A stretch of 64,000 bases of DNA from Hydrogenophilus sp. (GCA_020725265.1 DYFK01000012.1:37771-101770); one strand, 5' to 3'. Numbered from the stretch's first letter, positions 49,103 through 59,542 are shown. Notes: generated from the sequence alone by a model not told the origin. Translations and numbers: made by a program.

Positions 49103-50991
49103 GCGCCCGCCTTGCGCGCCAGGTCGCCGCGCTTCAGATGGACCATCAGTACCGAAACCGCCGCCGGCGTGACGCCGGCCACGCGCGAGGCCTGGCCGAG
49201 CGTGGCCGGCCTGGCCTGATTGAGCTTCTGGCGCACCTCGATCGACAGGCCGGTCAGCGCCATGTAATCGAAATCGCCGGGCAGCGCCTGGTCTTCGAGC
49301 GCGCGCTGACGGGCGATCTCGTCCTCCTGGCGGGCAACATAGCCGGCGTACTTGGCGGCGATCTCAACCTGCTCGCTGGCGGCCTCGTCGGTCAGACCGG
49401 GCGCGGCGCCGGGCAGCGTCATCAACGCCTGGTAATCGACCTCCGGCCGACGCAGCAGGTCGAACAGGTTGTATTCGCGCTCGATCGCCTTGCCCAGCAC
49501 CCGCTCGGCATCGGCGCGCGCCAGAATCGTCGGATTGACCCAGGTCGAGCGCAGGCGCTCGGTCTCGCGCGCGATCGCCTCGCGCTTGGCCGCGAACGCC
49601 GCCCAGCGGGCATCGTCGACCACGCCGAGTCGTCGGCCGATTTCGGTCAGGCGCAGATCGGCGTTGTCCTCGCGCAGCGACAGCCGGTATTCGGCGCGGC
49701 TGGTGAACATGCGGTAGGGCTCGAGCACGCCGCGCGTGGTCAGGTCGTCGACCATCACGCCCAGATAGGCCTGGTCCCGGCGCGGCCACCAGGCCTCGCG
49801 CTCGCCCGCCAGCAAGCCGGCATTGACTCCGGCCAGCAGCCCCTGGGCGGCGGCTTCCTCGTAACCGGTGGTGCCATTGATCTGACCAGCGAAGAACAGT
49901 CCGGTGATGGCCTTGGTTTCCAGGCTGGGCTTGAGGCCGCGCGGATCGTAATAATCGTATTCGATGGCGTAGCCGGGGCGCGGAATGTGGGCGTTCTCCA
50001 GGCCGCGGATCGAGCGCACCAGCGCCAGTTGCACGTCGAACGGCAGACTGGTGGAAATCCCGTTCGGATAGAACTCGTGGGTGTCCAGGCCTTCCGGCTC
50101 CAGGAACACATTGTGGCCGGTCTTATCGGCGAACCGGCTGATCTTGTCCTCGATGGACGGACAGTAGCGTGGACCGACCCCCTCGATGACACCGGTGTAC
50201 AGCGGCGAGCGGTCGAGCCCGGCGCGGATGATGTCGTGGGTGCGCTGGTTGGTCTGGGTGATCCAGCACGGCAACTGGCGCGGATGCATGTCGCGCCGGC
50301 CGATGAACGAGAACACCGGCTCCGGCTCGTCGCCCGGCTGTTCCGTCATCACCGAGAAATCAATGCTGCGGCCATCGATGCGCGGCGGCGTACCGGTCTT
50401 CAGGCGGCCGGCCGGCAGGTTCAGTTCGCGCAGGCGCGCGGCCAGCGACACCGAGGGTGGATCGCCCATGCGCCCGGCCTGGAAATTTTCCAGGCCGACG
50501 TGGATCAGGCCGGCCAGGAAGGTGCCGGTGGTGAGCACCACGGCGCGCGCGCGGAATTCGATGCCGAGCCGGGTGCGCACGCCGGCGACGGCATCGCCAT
50601 CCAGGATCAGATCGTCGACGGCCTGCTGGAACAGGGTCAGGTTGGCCTGGTTTTCCAGGCGCGCACGGATCGCCCGCTTGTACAGCGCGCGGTCGGCCTG
50701 GGCGCGGGTGGCGCGGACCGCCGGGCCCTTGGAAGCGTTGAGAATGCGGAACTGGATGCCGGCCTCGTCGGTGGCCAGGGCCATGGCGCCGCCGAGGGCA
50801 TCGACCTCCTTGACCAGATGGCCCTTGCCGATGCCGCCGATCGACGGGTTGCAGGACATCGCGCCCAGGGTCTCGATGTTGTGGGTCAGCAGCAGCGTGC
50901 GCGCGCCCATGCGCGCCGAGGCGAGCGCGGCCTCGGTGCCGGCATGACCGCCACCGACCACGATGACATCGAATTTGTCTGGAAAAATCAT
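49099..50991 (-). CDS. mnmG: tRNA uridine-5-carboxymethylaminomethyl modification enzyme MnmG (GidA)
   Basis: A 630-residue FAD enzyme that works with MnmE to modify wobble uridine 34 of several tRNAs. The FAD motif is [21 protein letters not shown], followed by [34 protein letters not shown] and the C-terminal domain with [32 protein letters not shown]. Length is typical. It is first in the mnmG-rsmG-parA-parB operon. A long parS palindrome lies in the gap on its upstream side. Confidence 0.97.
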   Translation of the reverse strand: MIFPDKFDVIVVGGGHAGTEAALASARMGARTLLLTHNIETLGAMSCNPSIGGIGKGHLVKEVDALGGAMALATDEAGIQFRILNASKGPAVRATRAQADRALYKRAIRARLENQANLTLFQQAVDDLILDGDAVAGVRTRLGIEFRARAVVLTTGTFLAGLIHVGLENFQAGRMGDPPSVSLAARLRELNLPAGRLKTGTPPRIDGRSIDFSVMTEQPGDEPEPVFSFIGRRDMHPRQLPCWITQTNQRTHDIIRAGLDRSPLYTGVIEGVGPRYCPSIEDKISRFADKTGHNVFLEPEGLDTHEFYPNGISTSLPFDVQLALVRSIRGLENAHIPRPGYAIEYDYYDPRGLKPSLETKAITGLFFAGQINGTTGYEEAAAQGLLAGVNAGLLAGEREAWWPRRDQAYLGVMVDDLTTRGVLEPYRMFTSRAEYRLSLREDNADLRLTEIGRRLGVVDDARWAAFAAKREAIARETERLRSTWVNPTILARADAERVLGKAIEREYNLFDLLRRPEVDYQALMTLPGAAPGLTDEAASEQVEIAAKYAGYVARQEDEIARQRALEDQALPGDFDYMALTGLSIEVRQKLNQARPATLGQASRVAGVTPAAVSVLMVHLKRGDLARKAGA

Positions 50992-51054
50992 GGACTTGTC
51001 TTGATTGACGCGGCATTCCCGATGCGCTGGGCGAGCGCCGGATTCTACGCCAAG

Positions 51055-51086
51055 GGCGTGGACGTTTCACGTGAAACGTCCACGCC
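51055..51086. promoter_or_regulatory. parS site within a 32-bp perfect palindrome
   Basis: CGTTTCACGTGAAACG at 51063-51078 matches parS at 14 of 16 bases, and the perfect palindrome extends to 32 bases (51055-51086). It lies between ppc, whose stop is at 51098, and the mnmG start at 50991. It is therefore upstream of mnmG and downstream of ppc. The fold is also stable enough to act as a hairpin terminator for ppc. Confidence 0.9.
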
Positions 51087-51097
51087 GCCGCGTCGCT

Positions 51098-53893
51098 TCA
51101 ACCGGTGTTGCGCATGCCGGCGGCGATCGCGTTGATCGAGCGCAGCAGCGGTTCCAGCCAGGGACTGTCGGCCTGCATTTCCGGTGGCAGCGCGCGCAGG
51201 CGGCGCAGCAACACGACCTGGATCGAATTGAGCGGATCCAGATAGGGGTCGCGGCTGGCCAGCGAAAAGGCGAGCCCGGGATTGTCCTCCAGCAGCACCT
51301 TGCTGTCGGCCACGCTCAGGATCTGCGCGCGCGCGCGCCGGTACTCCGCGGCGATCACCTGATAGATGGCGGCGGTGGCCGGCGTCTCGCACAGATCGGC
51401 GTATTCGCCGGCGATGCCCAGGTCGGTCTTGGCCAGCGCCATCTGCGCGTTCGACAGCAAGGTGCGGAAGAACGGCCATTCCCGATACATGCGTTGCAGC
51501 TTGGCCAGGCGCGCGGGATCGCCGGCGCGCCAGGCTTCCAGCGCGGCGCCAATGCCGTACCAGGCCGGCAGCGCGTGGCGCGACTGCCCCCAGGCGAACA
51601 CCCAGGATATCGCCCGCACCGAGCCCTTGGAGCGGTCGCCGCGCTTGCGGTGCGAGGGCCGCGAGCCGATGTTCAGCCAGCCGATCTCGCGTACCGGCGT
51701 GGCTTCGTAAAAGTAATCGAGGAAGCCTTCGGCGCGCTCGGTCAGTTGCCGGTAGCTGGCTTCTCCGGCGCGCGCGATCTCGTCCATGATGCCGAGGTAA
51801 TCGAGCCGGTCGCGATCCTGCTGGCCGACCAGGTGGGCGCTGGCCTTGAGCAGGCCGGTGGTACCCATGGTCAGTTCGTAGACCGCCGTTTCCATGTTGT
51901 TGTACTTGTAGAACAGCACCTCGCCCTGCTCGGTGAACTTGATCTCGCCGCGCACGGTGCCGGGCGGTTGCGCCAGGATGGCCTCGTGGGTGGGGCCGCC
52001 GCCGCGACCGATGGTGCCGCCGCGGCCATGGAACAGGCGGCAGGGAATGCCCTCGGCGTCGGACAGCGCGACGATTTTCTTCTGCGCCTCGTACAGCCCC
52101 CAGGCCGAAGCCAGGATGCCGCCGTCCTTGCAGGAATCGGAATAACCGAGCATGACTTCCTGGCCGCCCCGGTAGGCGTCCAGCAATTGCCGGTAGACCG
52201 GCAGCCGGTACAGGCGGGTCAGCACCGCCTCGACCTGGGCGAGATCCTCGATGGTCTCGAACAGCGGGCTGACGCCGATGTGGCAGTACCAGCGACCGGC
52301 CAGGCGGCCGGCCAGGCCAGCGAGCGCGGCGAGCAGCATCACCTCCATGACGTGCGAGGCGCTGTGCGTCATCGAGATGACGTAGCGGCCGAAGCACTCG
52401 GCGCCAAGCGCGTGGCGCATGTGGCCGATGAGCTGGAACACGCGCAGGGTTTCCCGGGCATCCTCGCTCAGCCGTGCCGGCTCGAATTGCAGTGCGTGCG
52501 GGTTGGCGATCGCCTCGACCAGCAGTTCCAGGCGGCCGTCCTCGTCGCGCGACTCGTAATCGAGATCGGCGGCCAGGCGCAGGATTTCCGCGACCGCGCG
52601 GCTATGGCGGCCGGATTCCTGACGCACGTCCAGACTCAGCAGATGGAAGCCGAAGGTCTCCACCAACAGGATCAGATCGCGCAGATCGCGCTCGGCGACA
52701 TCCTCGTCGCCATGGCTGGCGAGCGAATCGCGGATCAGCCCGAGATCGTCCAGGAAGGCCTGGGCGCTGCCGTAGCCGGGCATCTCGAAACCGATGTCGG
52801 CGCCATCGATGGCGCGCTGGTTGAGTTCCAGGTTGCGGCGCAGCCGATGGCGCATGAACGCCAGCTTGCGCCGGTACGGTTCCTGCACGTAGCCATGCGG
52901 CCACGACCGCCGCGCGCTGTCGAGTTGCGCGCTGTCGCGTTCCAGGCTTTCCAGGAAATCGGGCGCCGGTTGGCACAAGCGCGTGGAAAACGATAATTGG
53001 TCGCTGAGCAATTCGAGCCGGCGCAGGTATTCCTGCAGGGCGGTGCGCTCCTGCATGCGCCAGGCCAGCGCGGTGACCTCGGCGGTGACCAGCGGGTGAC
53101 CGTCGCGATCGCCGCCGATCCAGGAGCCGAAACGCAGAAAGGTCGGAGTGCCCAGGTCGCGCGCCGCCGCCGGCCCGTAAACATCGGCCAGGGCATGCCG
53201 GAAATTGCGGTAGACGCCGGTCACCGCCTCGAACAGCGACAGCGGGAAGTAGGACAGGCCGGCGCGGATTTCGTCGCGGACATCCAGCTTGTAGGTGCGC
53301 ACCTCGTCGGTTTTCCACAGGGTCTGGATCTGGCTGATCAGGCGGGCCGCCGCTTCCTGCCGGTACATGCCGGCCAGGCCGGGATCGTCGAACGCCACCA
53401 GGCTGAGGAAGATGTTGCGCAGGGCGCCCTTGATGGTGCGGCGCTTGGCTTCCGAGGGATGCGCGGTGATCACCGGCATGTAGCACAGGTCGCTCAGCAA
53501 CGGCGCCAGACGCCCGGCGTCGACGCCTTGTTCGCGCAAATCGAGGAGGACGTCGTGGAACGAGCCCGGCCACATGTGCGCGCCGGCGCGCACGGCCTGA
53601 CGACGGCGGTGCAGGTGATAGGTCTCCTCGGCCAGGTTCACCAGGCTGAAATAGATGGTGTAGGCGCGGATGATCTGGTTGAGCGCATCCGGCGTCAGGG
53701 TATCGATGTGCGCCATCAGGGCGCCACGCGCGGCCGCATCGTCGTGCTCGCGCAGGGCGATGAAGCCCTGGCGCAGGTGGCGCAGCGCATGCCAGGTATG
53801 GGTGTCGAGCTGGCGCTTGAGCACCCGGCTCAACAGCAGGACCAGGCGGCGTACCCGGCTTTGCAAACCGGGATCATGGGGATTTGGGTGCAT
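51098..53893 (-). CDS. ppc: Phosphoenolpyruvate carboxylase
   Basis: A 931-residue enzyme that carboxylates phosphoenolpyruvate to oxaloacetate to refill the TCA cycle. The first catalytic histidine is in VITAHPSEAKRRTIKGAL (Ser where many have Thr). The other signatures are VMLGYSDSCKDGGILAS and LFHGRGGTIGRGGGPTHEAI, followed by GEIKFTEQGEVL. It ends with the invariant RNTG. Full length. It lies with the ABC exporter gene between mnmE and mnmG, genes that are often much closer together. Confidence 0.97.
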   Translation of the reverse strand: MHPNPHDPGLQSRVRRLVLLLSRVLKRQLDTHTWHALRHLRQGFIALREHDDAAARGALMAHIDTLTPDALNQIIRAYTIYFSLVNLAEETYHLHRRRQAVRAGAHMWPGSFHDVLLDLREQGVDAGRLAPLLSDLCYMPVITAHPSEAKRRTIKGALRNIFLSLVAFDDPGLAGMYRQEAAARLISQIQTLWKTDEVRTYKLDVRDEIRAGLSYFPLSLFEAVTGVYRNFRHALADVYGPAAARDLGTPTFLRFGSWIGGDRDGHPLVTAEVTALAWRMQERTALQEYLRRLELLSDQLSFSTRLCQPAPDFLESLERDSAQLDSARRSWPHGYVQEPYRRKLAFMRHRLRRNLELNQRAIDGADIGFEMPGYGSAQAFLDDLGLIRDSLASHGDEDVAERDLRDLILLVETFGFHLLSLDVRQESGRHSRAVAEILRLAADLDYESRDEDGRLELLVEAIANPHALQFEPARLSEDARETLRVFQLIGHMRHALGAECFGRYVISMTHSASHVMEVMLLAALAGLAGRLAGRWYCHIGVSPLFETIEDLAQVEAVLTRLYRLPVYRQLLDAYRGGQEVMLGYSDSCKDGGILASAWGLYEAQKKIVALSDAEGIPCRLFHGRGGTIGRGGGPTHEAILAQPPGTVRGEIKFTEQGEVLFYKYNNMETAVYELTMGTTGLLKASAHLVGQQDRDRLDYLGIMDEIARAGEASYRQLTERAEGFLDYFYEATPVREIGWLNIGSRPSHRKRGDRSKGSVRAISWVFAWGQSRHALPAWYGIGAALEAWRAGDPARLAKLQRMYREWPFFRTLLSNAQMALAKTDLGIAGEYADLCETPATAAIYQVIAAEYRRARAQILSVADSKVLLEDNPGLAFSLASRDPYLDPLNSIQVVLLRRLRALPPEMQADSPWLEPLLRSINAIAAGMRNTG

Positions 53894-53961
53894 GGTTTCG
53901 AATGCGTCGGAGAAATCGGAAGGGCGAAACTAACACCGCCGGGCGCGGGGGCAAAACCCGG

Positions 53962-53977
53962 TGTTCCACGTGAAACA
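53962..53977. promoter_or_regulatory. parS site upstream of ppc
   Basis: TGTTCCACGTGAAACA is identical to the Bacillus subtilis parS consensus. The palindrome, apart from one internal mismatch, extends to 53958-53981. It lies between the ABC exporter stop (53993) and the ppc start (53893), 2.9 kb from the previous site. Confidence 0.9.
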
Positions 53978-53992
53978 CCGGCAGCCGCCAGC

Positions 53993-55765
53993 TCAGGCGT
54001 GCGCGTACAGCTTGTGGTAAAGACCACCGCGCGACATCAGGCTGTCGTGGTCGCCCTGCTCGACCACGCGACCGTTCTCGAACACCAGGATGCGGTCGGC
54101 CTGGCGCACCGCCGACAGGCGATGGGCGATGATCAACGTGGTGCGGCCACGCAGGAACGTGGACAGTGCCTCGTGCAGATGCCGTTCGGTGGCGGTGTCG
54201 AGCGCCGAGGTCGCCTCGTCGAGGATGACCACGCGCGGCCGCGCCAGCACCATGCGCGCGATCGCCAGGCGTTGGCGCTGGCCACCGGACAGGCGCACGC
54301 CATTCTTGCCGACCAGGCTGTCCAGGCCTTCGTCGAAGCCAGCCACAAGTTCGCGCAACTGGGCGATGTCGAGGGCGGCCCATAGCGCGGCATCGTCGAA
54401 ATCGCGGCCGAGGGTCAGGTTTTCGCGCACGCTGGCGTTGAACAGCACCGGATGCTGGAGCACCACGCCGACATGGTCGCGCACGGCATCCCAGCCGATG
54501 TCGGCGACGTCGACACCGCCATAGCGGATGTGGCCGGATTTCAGCGGATACAGACCGAGCAAGGCCTGCACCAGAGTCGACTTGCCGCCTCCGGACGCGC
54601 CGACCAAGGCCACTTTCTCGCCCGGCGCGATGGTCAGATCGACGCCGTCGAGCACGGTCTCGCCCTCGCCGTAGGCGAAGCTCGCCGCCTCCAGCTCGAT
54701 GCCGACCGTGGCCTGGCCGGTGAACGGATCGGCGCGCGCCACGCCCGGCTCGGCGGCGCGCAATTCCAGCAAGCCATTGACGCGACCGAGCGCGGCGTTG
54801 GCGGCGTACCAGGAATACTGGATGTTGATGATCTCCTGCACCGGCGACATCATGAACCACAGGTAGCTGAACACCGCCAGCATCTCGCCGATCGACAGGT
54901 CGGAGAACACCACCATGAGCATGGCGCCGGCGCGGAACGCGTCGAAACCGGTCAGGAAGATGAAGAACGAGACCCGGTTCATCGCGTCCGATTTCCAGGC
55001 ATAGGCGGCGGCATGCTCGCGGATGCGCGCGGCCTGATCGGTGACGCGCGCCAGGTAATGCCGCTCCCGGTTCATCGCCCGGATCTGACCGAGCGCGTCC
55101 AGGGTTTCCGTCAACGCCTCCTGAAACGCCTCGAACGCCGCGTTCTCGCGCTTCTTCAGCGTCTTCACCTTTTTGCCCAGCCGGGTCGAGAAACCGATCA
55201 CCAGCGGGTTCAGCAACAGGATGAACAGGGCCAGTTGCCAGTTCATCCAGAACAACACGATACCGACCCCGATCAGCGACAGCACGGCGACCAGAAAGCC
55301 GGAAATCGACGCGCCCAGGAAACCGTCGATGGCGTTCAGGTCGGTGACGAAATGCGAGGTGACCCGGCCGGCGCCCAGCGTCTCGTATTCCGACAGCGCG
55401 ATGCGCGACAGCCGCTCCAGCATGCGCGCGCGAATGCGGTACACCGCTTCCTTGGAAATCAGGGAAAAGGTGCGCGCCTGCCAGACGTTGAGCAGGATCG
55501 CGGCCAGGCGCAAGCCGACGGTGAGCAGCAAGGCCACGCCGATGAACAGCGTCGGCCCATGCCAGCCGGCCGGAAACCAGGGCGCGAAGAAATCGATGAA
55601 GAAACCCGGGTGATCGAGCAGCACCTCGTCGACCAGGATCGGCAGGAACAGCGGCACCGGTACCGCGCAGGCCACCGCCAACACCGCGATCAGGTTGCCC
55701 TTGACCAGCTCGCGCCGATGCGCGCGCAGTTCGGCGAGGATGGAACGCCAGGTGATCGGAGCCAT
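53993..55765 (-). CDS. ABC exporter, fused membrane and ATPase domains
   Basis: A 590-residue half-transporter. I choose ATG 55765; a GTG at 55774 that overlaps the mnmE stop is possible. The membrane domain has about six helices (residues 20-320). The ATPase domain from about 345 has Walker A VGASGGGKSTLVQALLG, signature RLSGGQRQRLAIARM, Walker B RVVILDEATSALD and the His switch IIAHRLSAVRQADRI. It would export a lipid, peptide or drug as a homodimer. It resembles general ABCB/MsbA-type exporters, and no feature fixes a substrate. It is transcribed in line with mnmE and followed by a parS site. Confidence 0.9.
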   Translation of the reverse strand: MAPITWRSILAELRAHRRELVKGNLIAVLAVACAVPVPLFLPILVDEVLLDHPGFFIDFFAPWFPAGWHGPTLFIGVALLLTVGLRLAAILLNVWQARTFSLISKEAVYRIRARMLERLSRIALSEYETLGAGRVTSHFVTDLNAIDGFLGASISGFLVAVLSLIGVGIVLFWMNWQLALFILLLNPLVIGFSTRLGKKVKTLKKRENAAFEAFQEALTETLDALGQIRAMNRERHYLARVTDQAARIREHAAAYAWKSDAMNRVSFFIFLTGFDAFRAGAMLMVVFSDLSIGEMLAVFSYLWFMMSPVQEIINIQYSWYAANAALGRVNGLLELRAAEPGVARADPFTGQATVGIELEAASFAYGEGETVLDGVDLTIAPGEKVALVGASGGGKSTLVQALLGLYPLKSGHIRYGGVDVADIGWDAVRDHVGVVLQHPVLFNASVRENLTLGRDFDDAALWAALDIAQLRELVAGFDEGLDSLVGKNGVRLSGGQRQRLAIARMVLARPRVVILDEATSALDTATERHLHEALSTFLRGRTTLIIAHRLSAVRQADRILVFENGRVVEQGDHDSLMSRGGLYHKLYAHA

Positions 55766-55770
55766 GACCG

Positions 55771-57120
55771 TCACTTGCCGATGCAGAACTGGCTGAAGAT
55801 GACGCCAAGCAGGTCGTCGGCGCTGAATTCGCCTGTGATCTCGGCCAGGGCATGGTGCGCCAGACGCAATTCCTCGGCGAACAATTCCAGCCGCCGACCG
55901 GCCGCGCGCGCCGCCTCCAGATGGGCACGAGCACGGCGCAGGGCATCCAGATGGCGGGTGCGGGCACTGAACGTGCCTTCACCAGTGTTGTGCCAGCCGG
56001 CCAGTTCCAGCAGGCGCCGGCGCAGCAGTTCGATACCGGCGCCGGTGCGCGCCGACAGCCAGATTTCAGCGCCATCCCCACTCACCCGCGGGGTTCCTTC
56101 CGCCAGGTCGATCTTGTTGTGCACGGTCAGCACCGGGATCTCCGGCAGCCGCGCCAGGATCGCGGCTTCCTCCGGGCCGACGCCATGGCCGGCATCGACC
56201 AGCAGCAACGCGATGTCCGCCTGTTCCAGCGCCGCCCAGGCACGGGCGATCCCCATGCGCTCGACCAGGTCTTCGGTCTCGCGCAGGCCGGCGGTATCGA
56301 TCAGATGCACCGGCACGCCATCGATCTGGATCGCCTCGCGCAGGGCATCGCGCGTGGTGCCGGCGATGTCGGTGACGATGGCCGCCTCGAAACCGGCCAA
56401 CTGGTTCATCAGGCTGGATTTGCCGACATTGGGCTGGCCGATCAGGACCACGTCCAGGCCCTCGCGCAGCAGCGCGCCCTGACGCGCCTGGGCGAGCACC
56501 GCGTCGAGCCGGGCGTGCACTTCATCGAGCCGGCCCCAGGCATCGGCCTGTTCCAGAAAATCGACGTCTTCCTCGGGAAAATCGAGTGTCGCTTCAACCA
56601 GCATGCGCAATTCGATCAGCGCGGCCTTGAGCGATTCGATCCGGCGCGAGAACTCGCCGGTCAGCGCGCGCACCGCCCCGCGCGCGGCTTCCCGGCTGCC
56701 GGCGTCGATCAGGTCGGCGATCGCCTCGGCCTGAACCAGGTCGAGCTTGCCGTTGACGAAGGCGCGTCGGCTGAATTCGCCCGGTTCCGCCAGTCGGGCG
56801 CCCAGTTCCAGACAGCGCTCCAGCACCAGACGCAACACCTGCGGGCCGCCGTGGCCCTGTAGTTCGAGCACATGCTCGCCAGTGAAGGAATGCGGCGCCG
56901 GAAAGTACAGGGCGATGCCGTCGTCAAGTGTTTCACCCTCGGCCGAGAGGAAACGGGCGTGGCTGGCATGACGCGGCTTCAACGCGCGTCCGAACAGACC
57001 TTGCATGAACGCCGTCGGATCCGGTCCGGACAGGCGCACCACGCCGATGCCGCCGCGCCCGGAAGCGGTGGCGATGGCGGCAATGGTATCGCCGCCTATC
57101 CGGTCGTCGGTCGCGGACAT
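55771..57120 (-). CDS. mnmE: tRNA modification GTPase MnmE (TrmE)
   Basis: A 449-residue GTPase partner of MnmG. The N-terminal tetrahydrofolate-binding domain begins [22 protein letters not shown]. The G-domain has [16 protein letters not shown] (G1), DIAGTTRD (G2), [14 protein letters not shown] (G3) and NKIDL (G4). It ends with the invariant CIGK motif, whose Cys is needed for tRNA modification. Full length. It is 33 bases after yidC. Confidence 0.97.
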   Translation of the reverse strand: MSATDDRIGGDTIAAIATASGRGGIGVVRLSGPDPTAFMQGLFGRALKPRHASHARFLSAEGETLDDGIALYFPAPHSFTGEHVLELQGHGGPQVLRLVLERCLELGARLAEPGEFSRRAFVNGKLDLVQAEAIADLIDAGSREAARGAVRALTGEFSRRIESLKAALIELRMLVEATLDFPEEDVDFLEQADAWGRLDEVHARLDAVLAQARQGALLREGLDVVLIGQPNVGKSSLMNQLAGFEAAIVTDIAGTTRDALREAIQIDGVPVHLIDTAGLRETEDLVERMGIARAWAALEQADIALLLVDAGHGVGPEEAAILARLPEIPVLTVHNKIDLAEGTPRVSGDGAEIWLSARTGAGIELLRRRLLELAGWHNTGEGTFSARTRHLDALRRARAHLEAARAAGRRLELFAEELRLAHHALAEITGEFSADDLLGVIFSQFCIGK

Positions 57121-57153
57121 GGCGTCGACGCCGGTATCGTCAACCGGCTCCGG

Positions 57154-58809
57154 TCAGGACTTGGCCGCGCCGGTCGCCTTGGGCGCGCCTTCGATCACCT
57201 TGTTGATGCGCCATTGCTGAAGGATCGACAGGACGTTGTTGACCAGCCAGTAAAGCACCAGACCGGACGGGAAGAAGATGAACATCACCGAGAACATGAT
57301 CGGCATCGCCATCATCACCTTCTGCTGGACCGGGTCGGGCGAGGCCGGCGACAGCTTGATCTGGATGAACGACGTGATGGCCATGACGATGGGCAGCACG
57401 TAATACGGGTCCGGCATCGACAGATCCTGAATCCACAGCGCGAACGGCGCCTGCCGAAGTTCGACCGCGCCCAGCAACACCCAGTACAGAGCGATGAACA
57501 CCGGAATCTGGACCAGGATCGGCAGACAGCCACCAAGCGGATTGATCTTCTCTTCCTGATAGATCTTCATCATCGCTTCGTGCATCTTCTGGCGATCGTC
57601 GCCATAGCGCTCCTTGAGTTGTTGCAAGCGCGGCGCCAGCTTGCGCATCTTGGCCATCGACTTGTAGCTGGCCGCCGACAACGGATAGAACACCAGCTTG
57701 ATCAACACGGTCAGCAGAATGATGGCCACGCCCCAGTTCTGCGCCAGACCATGCAGCCAGTTGAGCACCACGAACAGCGGATAGGCGAGCACCGTCAGCC
57801 AGCCATAATCGACGACCAGATCGAGATTGGGCGCCAGTTCCCTGATTTTCCCGAGTTCCTGCGGACCCGCGTACAGGCGCATGCTGGCGGTCTTCTCCTC
57901 GCCCGGCGCCACCGACACCGCGGGCAGGATCATGCCGGCGGTGTACTCGTCATTGCCGAGCGGCCGGGTATAGAACTCGCGTTGCCGGGAATCGGCGGAA
58001 TCCGGCATCAGCCAGGTCGCGACGAAATGGTGCTGCACCATCGCCAGCCAGCCATCGCTGGCTTCCTTGACGTATTCCGCCTTGCCCTTGGCGATATCCT
58101 CGAACGGGATCTTCTGGAACTTGCCGGCTTCGGTGTAGACCGCCGGGCCGGTGAACGTATAGACCATCCAGGATTCACCCTCGGGCGGCTTGCCATGGCG
58201 CAGGAACTGGTAATACGGGAAGCCTTCCACGGTCGCCCCACCCTTGTTGGCGATCCGGGTTTCGACCTCGACCAGATAACTGCCACGCCGGAAAGTGTAG
58301 GTCCGGGTCACCTCGATATCACCGGAGGCCGAGCGCAGATCGATGCTGATCTGGTTCTCGCCATCCTTCAGCCGGTACTCGCCGGGCGTCAGTTCGAACA
58401 CGGTCTTGTGCGTGGGCAGACCCTCGCCGACGAAACCGGTCTGAGCAAAGTAATTGCGGCCGGACTTTTCCTCGAACAGGTTCAGCGGCTCCGTGCTGTC
58501 GTTGCGCAGATAGCTGGTCAGCACCATGTTTCTGAGATCACCACCGTTGGCGTCGATCTCGGCATCGAGCACATCGGTGATCACGCGCGCGCGCGCGCCT
58601 TGGGCGGCGGCGCCGGAAGTCTGGTCGGGCGCCGCCGGCTTCAGCGCCATGCCCGGAGCCGATGGCACCGACGCGGTTTCCGCCGGAGCTGCGGATTGGG
58701 TACGCGCCTCGGGCACGGCTGGCGGCTTGTTGTAGTCTTGCCAGGCCTCCCACAGCAGCAGCAGGGAGAAGGAAAAAACGATGAACGCGATGATGCGCTG
58801 GGTATCCAT
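57154..58809 (-). CDS. yidC: Membrane protein insertase YidC
   Basis: A 551-residue inner-membrane insertase. It has the N-terminal anchor MDTQRIIAFIVFSFSLLLLW, a large periplasmic beta-domain (about residues 60-345), and the conserved core of five helices with NWGVAIILLTVLIKLVFYPLSAASYKSM, whose Arg/Lys-rich cytoplasmic loop (KLAPRLQQLKERYGDDRQKM) follows. It assists folding of proteins such as subunit c of ATP synthase. It is 35 bases after rnpA; the gene yidD, which often sits between them, is missing. Confidence 0.97.
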   Translation of the reverse strand: MDTQRIIAFIVFSFSLLLLWEAWQDYNKPPAVPEARTQSAAPAETASVPSAPGMALKPAAPDQTSGAAAQGARARVITDVLDAEIDANGGDLRNMVLTSYLRNDSTEPLNLFEEKSGRNYFAQTGFVGEGLPTHKTVFELTPGEYRLKDGENQISIDLRSASGDIEVTRTYTFRRGSYLVEVETRIANKGGATVEGFPYYQFLRHGKPPEGESWMVYTFTGPAVYTEAGKFQKIPFEDIAKGKAEYVKEASDGWLAMVQHHFVATWLMPDSADSRQREFYTRPLGNDEYTAGMILPAVSVAPGEEKTASMRLYAGPQELGKIRELAPNLDLVVDYGWLTVLAYPLFVVLNWLHGLAQNWGVAIILLTVLIKLVFYPLSAASYKSMAKMRKLAPRLQQLKERYGDDRQKMHEAMMKIYQEEKINPLGGCLPILVQIPVFIALYWVLLGAVELRQAPFALWIQDLSMPDPYYVLPIVMAITSFIQIKLSPASPDPVQQKVMMAMPIMFSVMFIFFPSGLVLYWLVNNVLSILQQWRINKVIEGAPKATGAAKS

Positions 58810-58844
58810 GGCGAGAACGTGAATCCGATGAACAGTGGGGGAGT

Positions 58845-59261
58845 TTACGGGATGGATGATGTCGCCGCCGTTTCGGCGCGCTCGGGGCTCGCGGCCACAC
58901 GGCTCGCCACGCGGGTCCGGACCTGATCGAGCGCCGTGGCGAAGGATTGGTCCAGGGTGTCGACCTCGACCCGGGCGCGCACGCGCGCGACCACGTCAAG
59001 ACCGACCAGACCGGCCTGGCGCAACCTGAATCCTTCTCGAAGAATGCGCTTGATCCGGTTGCGTTCGACCGCCGTGGCGACGATCCGCTTCGGCACGATC
59101 ATGCCCAGCCGTGCGTGATCCAGACCATTGGGCGCCGCCAATACATCCAGACCTCCGACGCCGCGAAGACACCTCAAACGAAAAACGGATGAAAACTCAT
59201 CCGTCTTTCGCATTTTTTTCGATCGCCCGAAGGCGAATGGCCGCCCGGCCCGACTCGGCAT
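58845..59261 (-). CDS. rnpA: Ribonuclease P protein component
   Basis: A 138-residue basic protein subunit of RNase P. It begins near RPFAFGRSKKMRKTDEFSSVFR, which fits the usual F-x-F-x-R-S start in this group, and carries the RNR signature RNRIKRILREGFR. A longer than usual acidic/Ala C-terminal tail (AASPERAETAATSSIP) follows. It lies 11 bases after rpmH, the standard arrangement. Confidence 0.94.
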   Translation of the reverse strand: MPSRAGRPFAFGRSKKMRKTDEFSSVFRLRCLRGVGGLDVLAAPNGLDHARLGMIVPKRIVATAVERNRIKRILREGFRLRQAGLVGLDVVARVRARVEVDTLDQSFATALDQVRTRVASRVAASPERAETAATSSIP

Positions 59262-59272
59262 CGAGCCGACGC

Positions 59273-59407
59273 TCAGACCGCCAGACGTTTGCGACCCTTG
59301 GCGCGACGCGCGTTGATGACGGCGCGGCCACCGGCGGTCTTCATGCGCGCGCGGAAACCGTGCGTACGCTTGCGGCGCACAACGGAAGGCTGATAGGTAC
59401 GTTTCAT
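59273..59407 (-). CDS. rpmH: 50S ribosomal protein L34
   Basis: A 44-residue basic protein, [20 protein letters not shown] and onward to [10 protein letters not shown], the invariant bL34 sequence. Start at 59407; the longer open frame upstream is the antisense of dnaA and not coding. It is the first gene of the rpmH-rnpA-yidC-mnmE line and diverges from dnaA. Confidence 0.98.
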   Translation of the reverse strand: MKRTYQPSVVRRKRTHGFRARMKTAGGRAVINARRAKGRKRLAV

Positions 59408-59499
59408 GATGAATCCCCGACTGACGAGCTGAAAAAGTTTGCCATTAGACTTGTAGACCCCTGATTTGTCAAACTTTTCCGCCACTCCGGGCACGGTGC

Positions 59500-59505
59500 T
59501 AGAAT
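59500..59505 (+). promoter_or_regulatory. Candidate -10 element for dnaA
   Basis: TAGAAT at 59500-59505 is the best -10-like hexamer in the 135-base rpmH-dnaA gap and lies about 37 bases upstream of the dnaA ATG. The hexamer 17 bases upstream (TTCCGC) is a poor -35. A pyrimidine-rich stretch with no clear Shine-Dalgarno sequence precedes the ATG. No DnaA box is evident in this gap. Confidence 0.3.
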
Positions 59506-59542
59506 CCCCGCTCCCCTCTCTCTCCCTTTCCTCCCACCGCTC

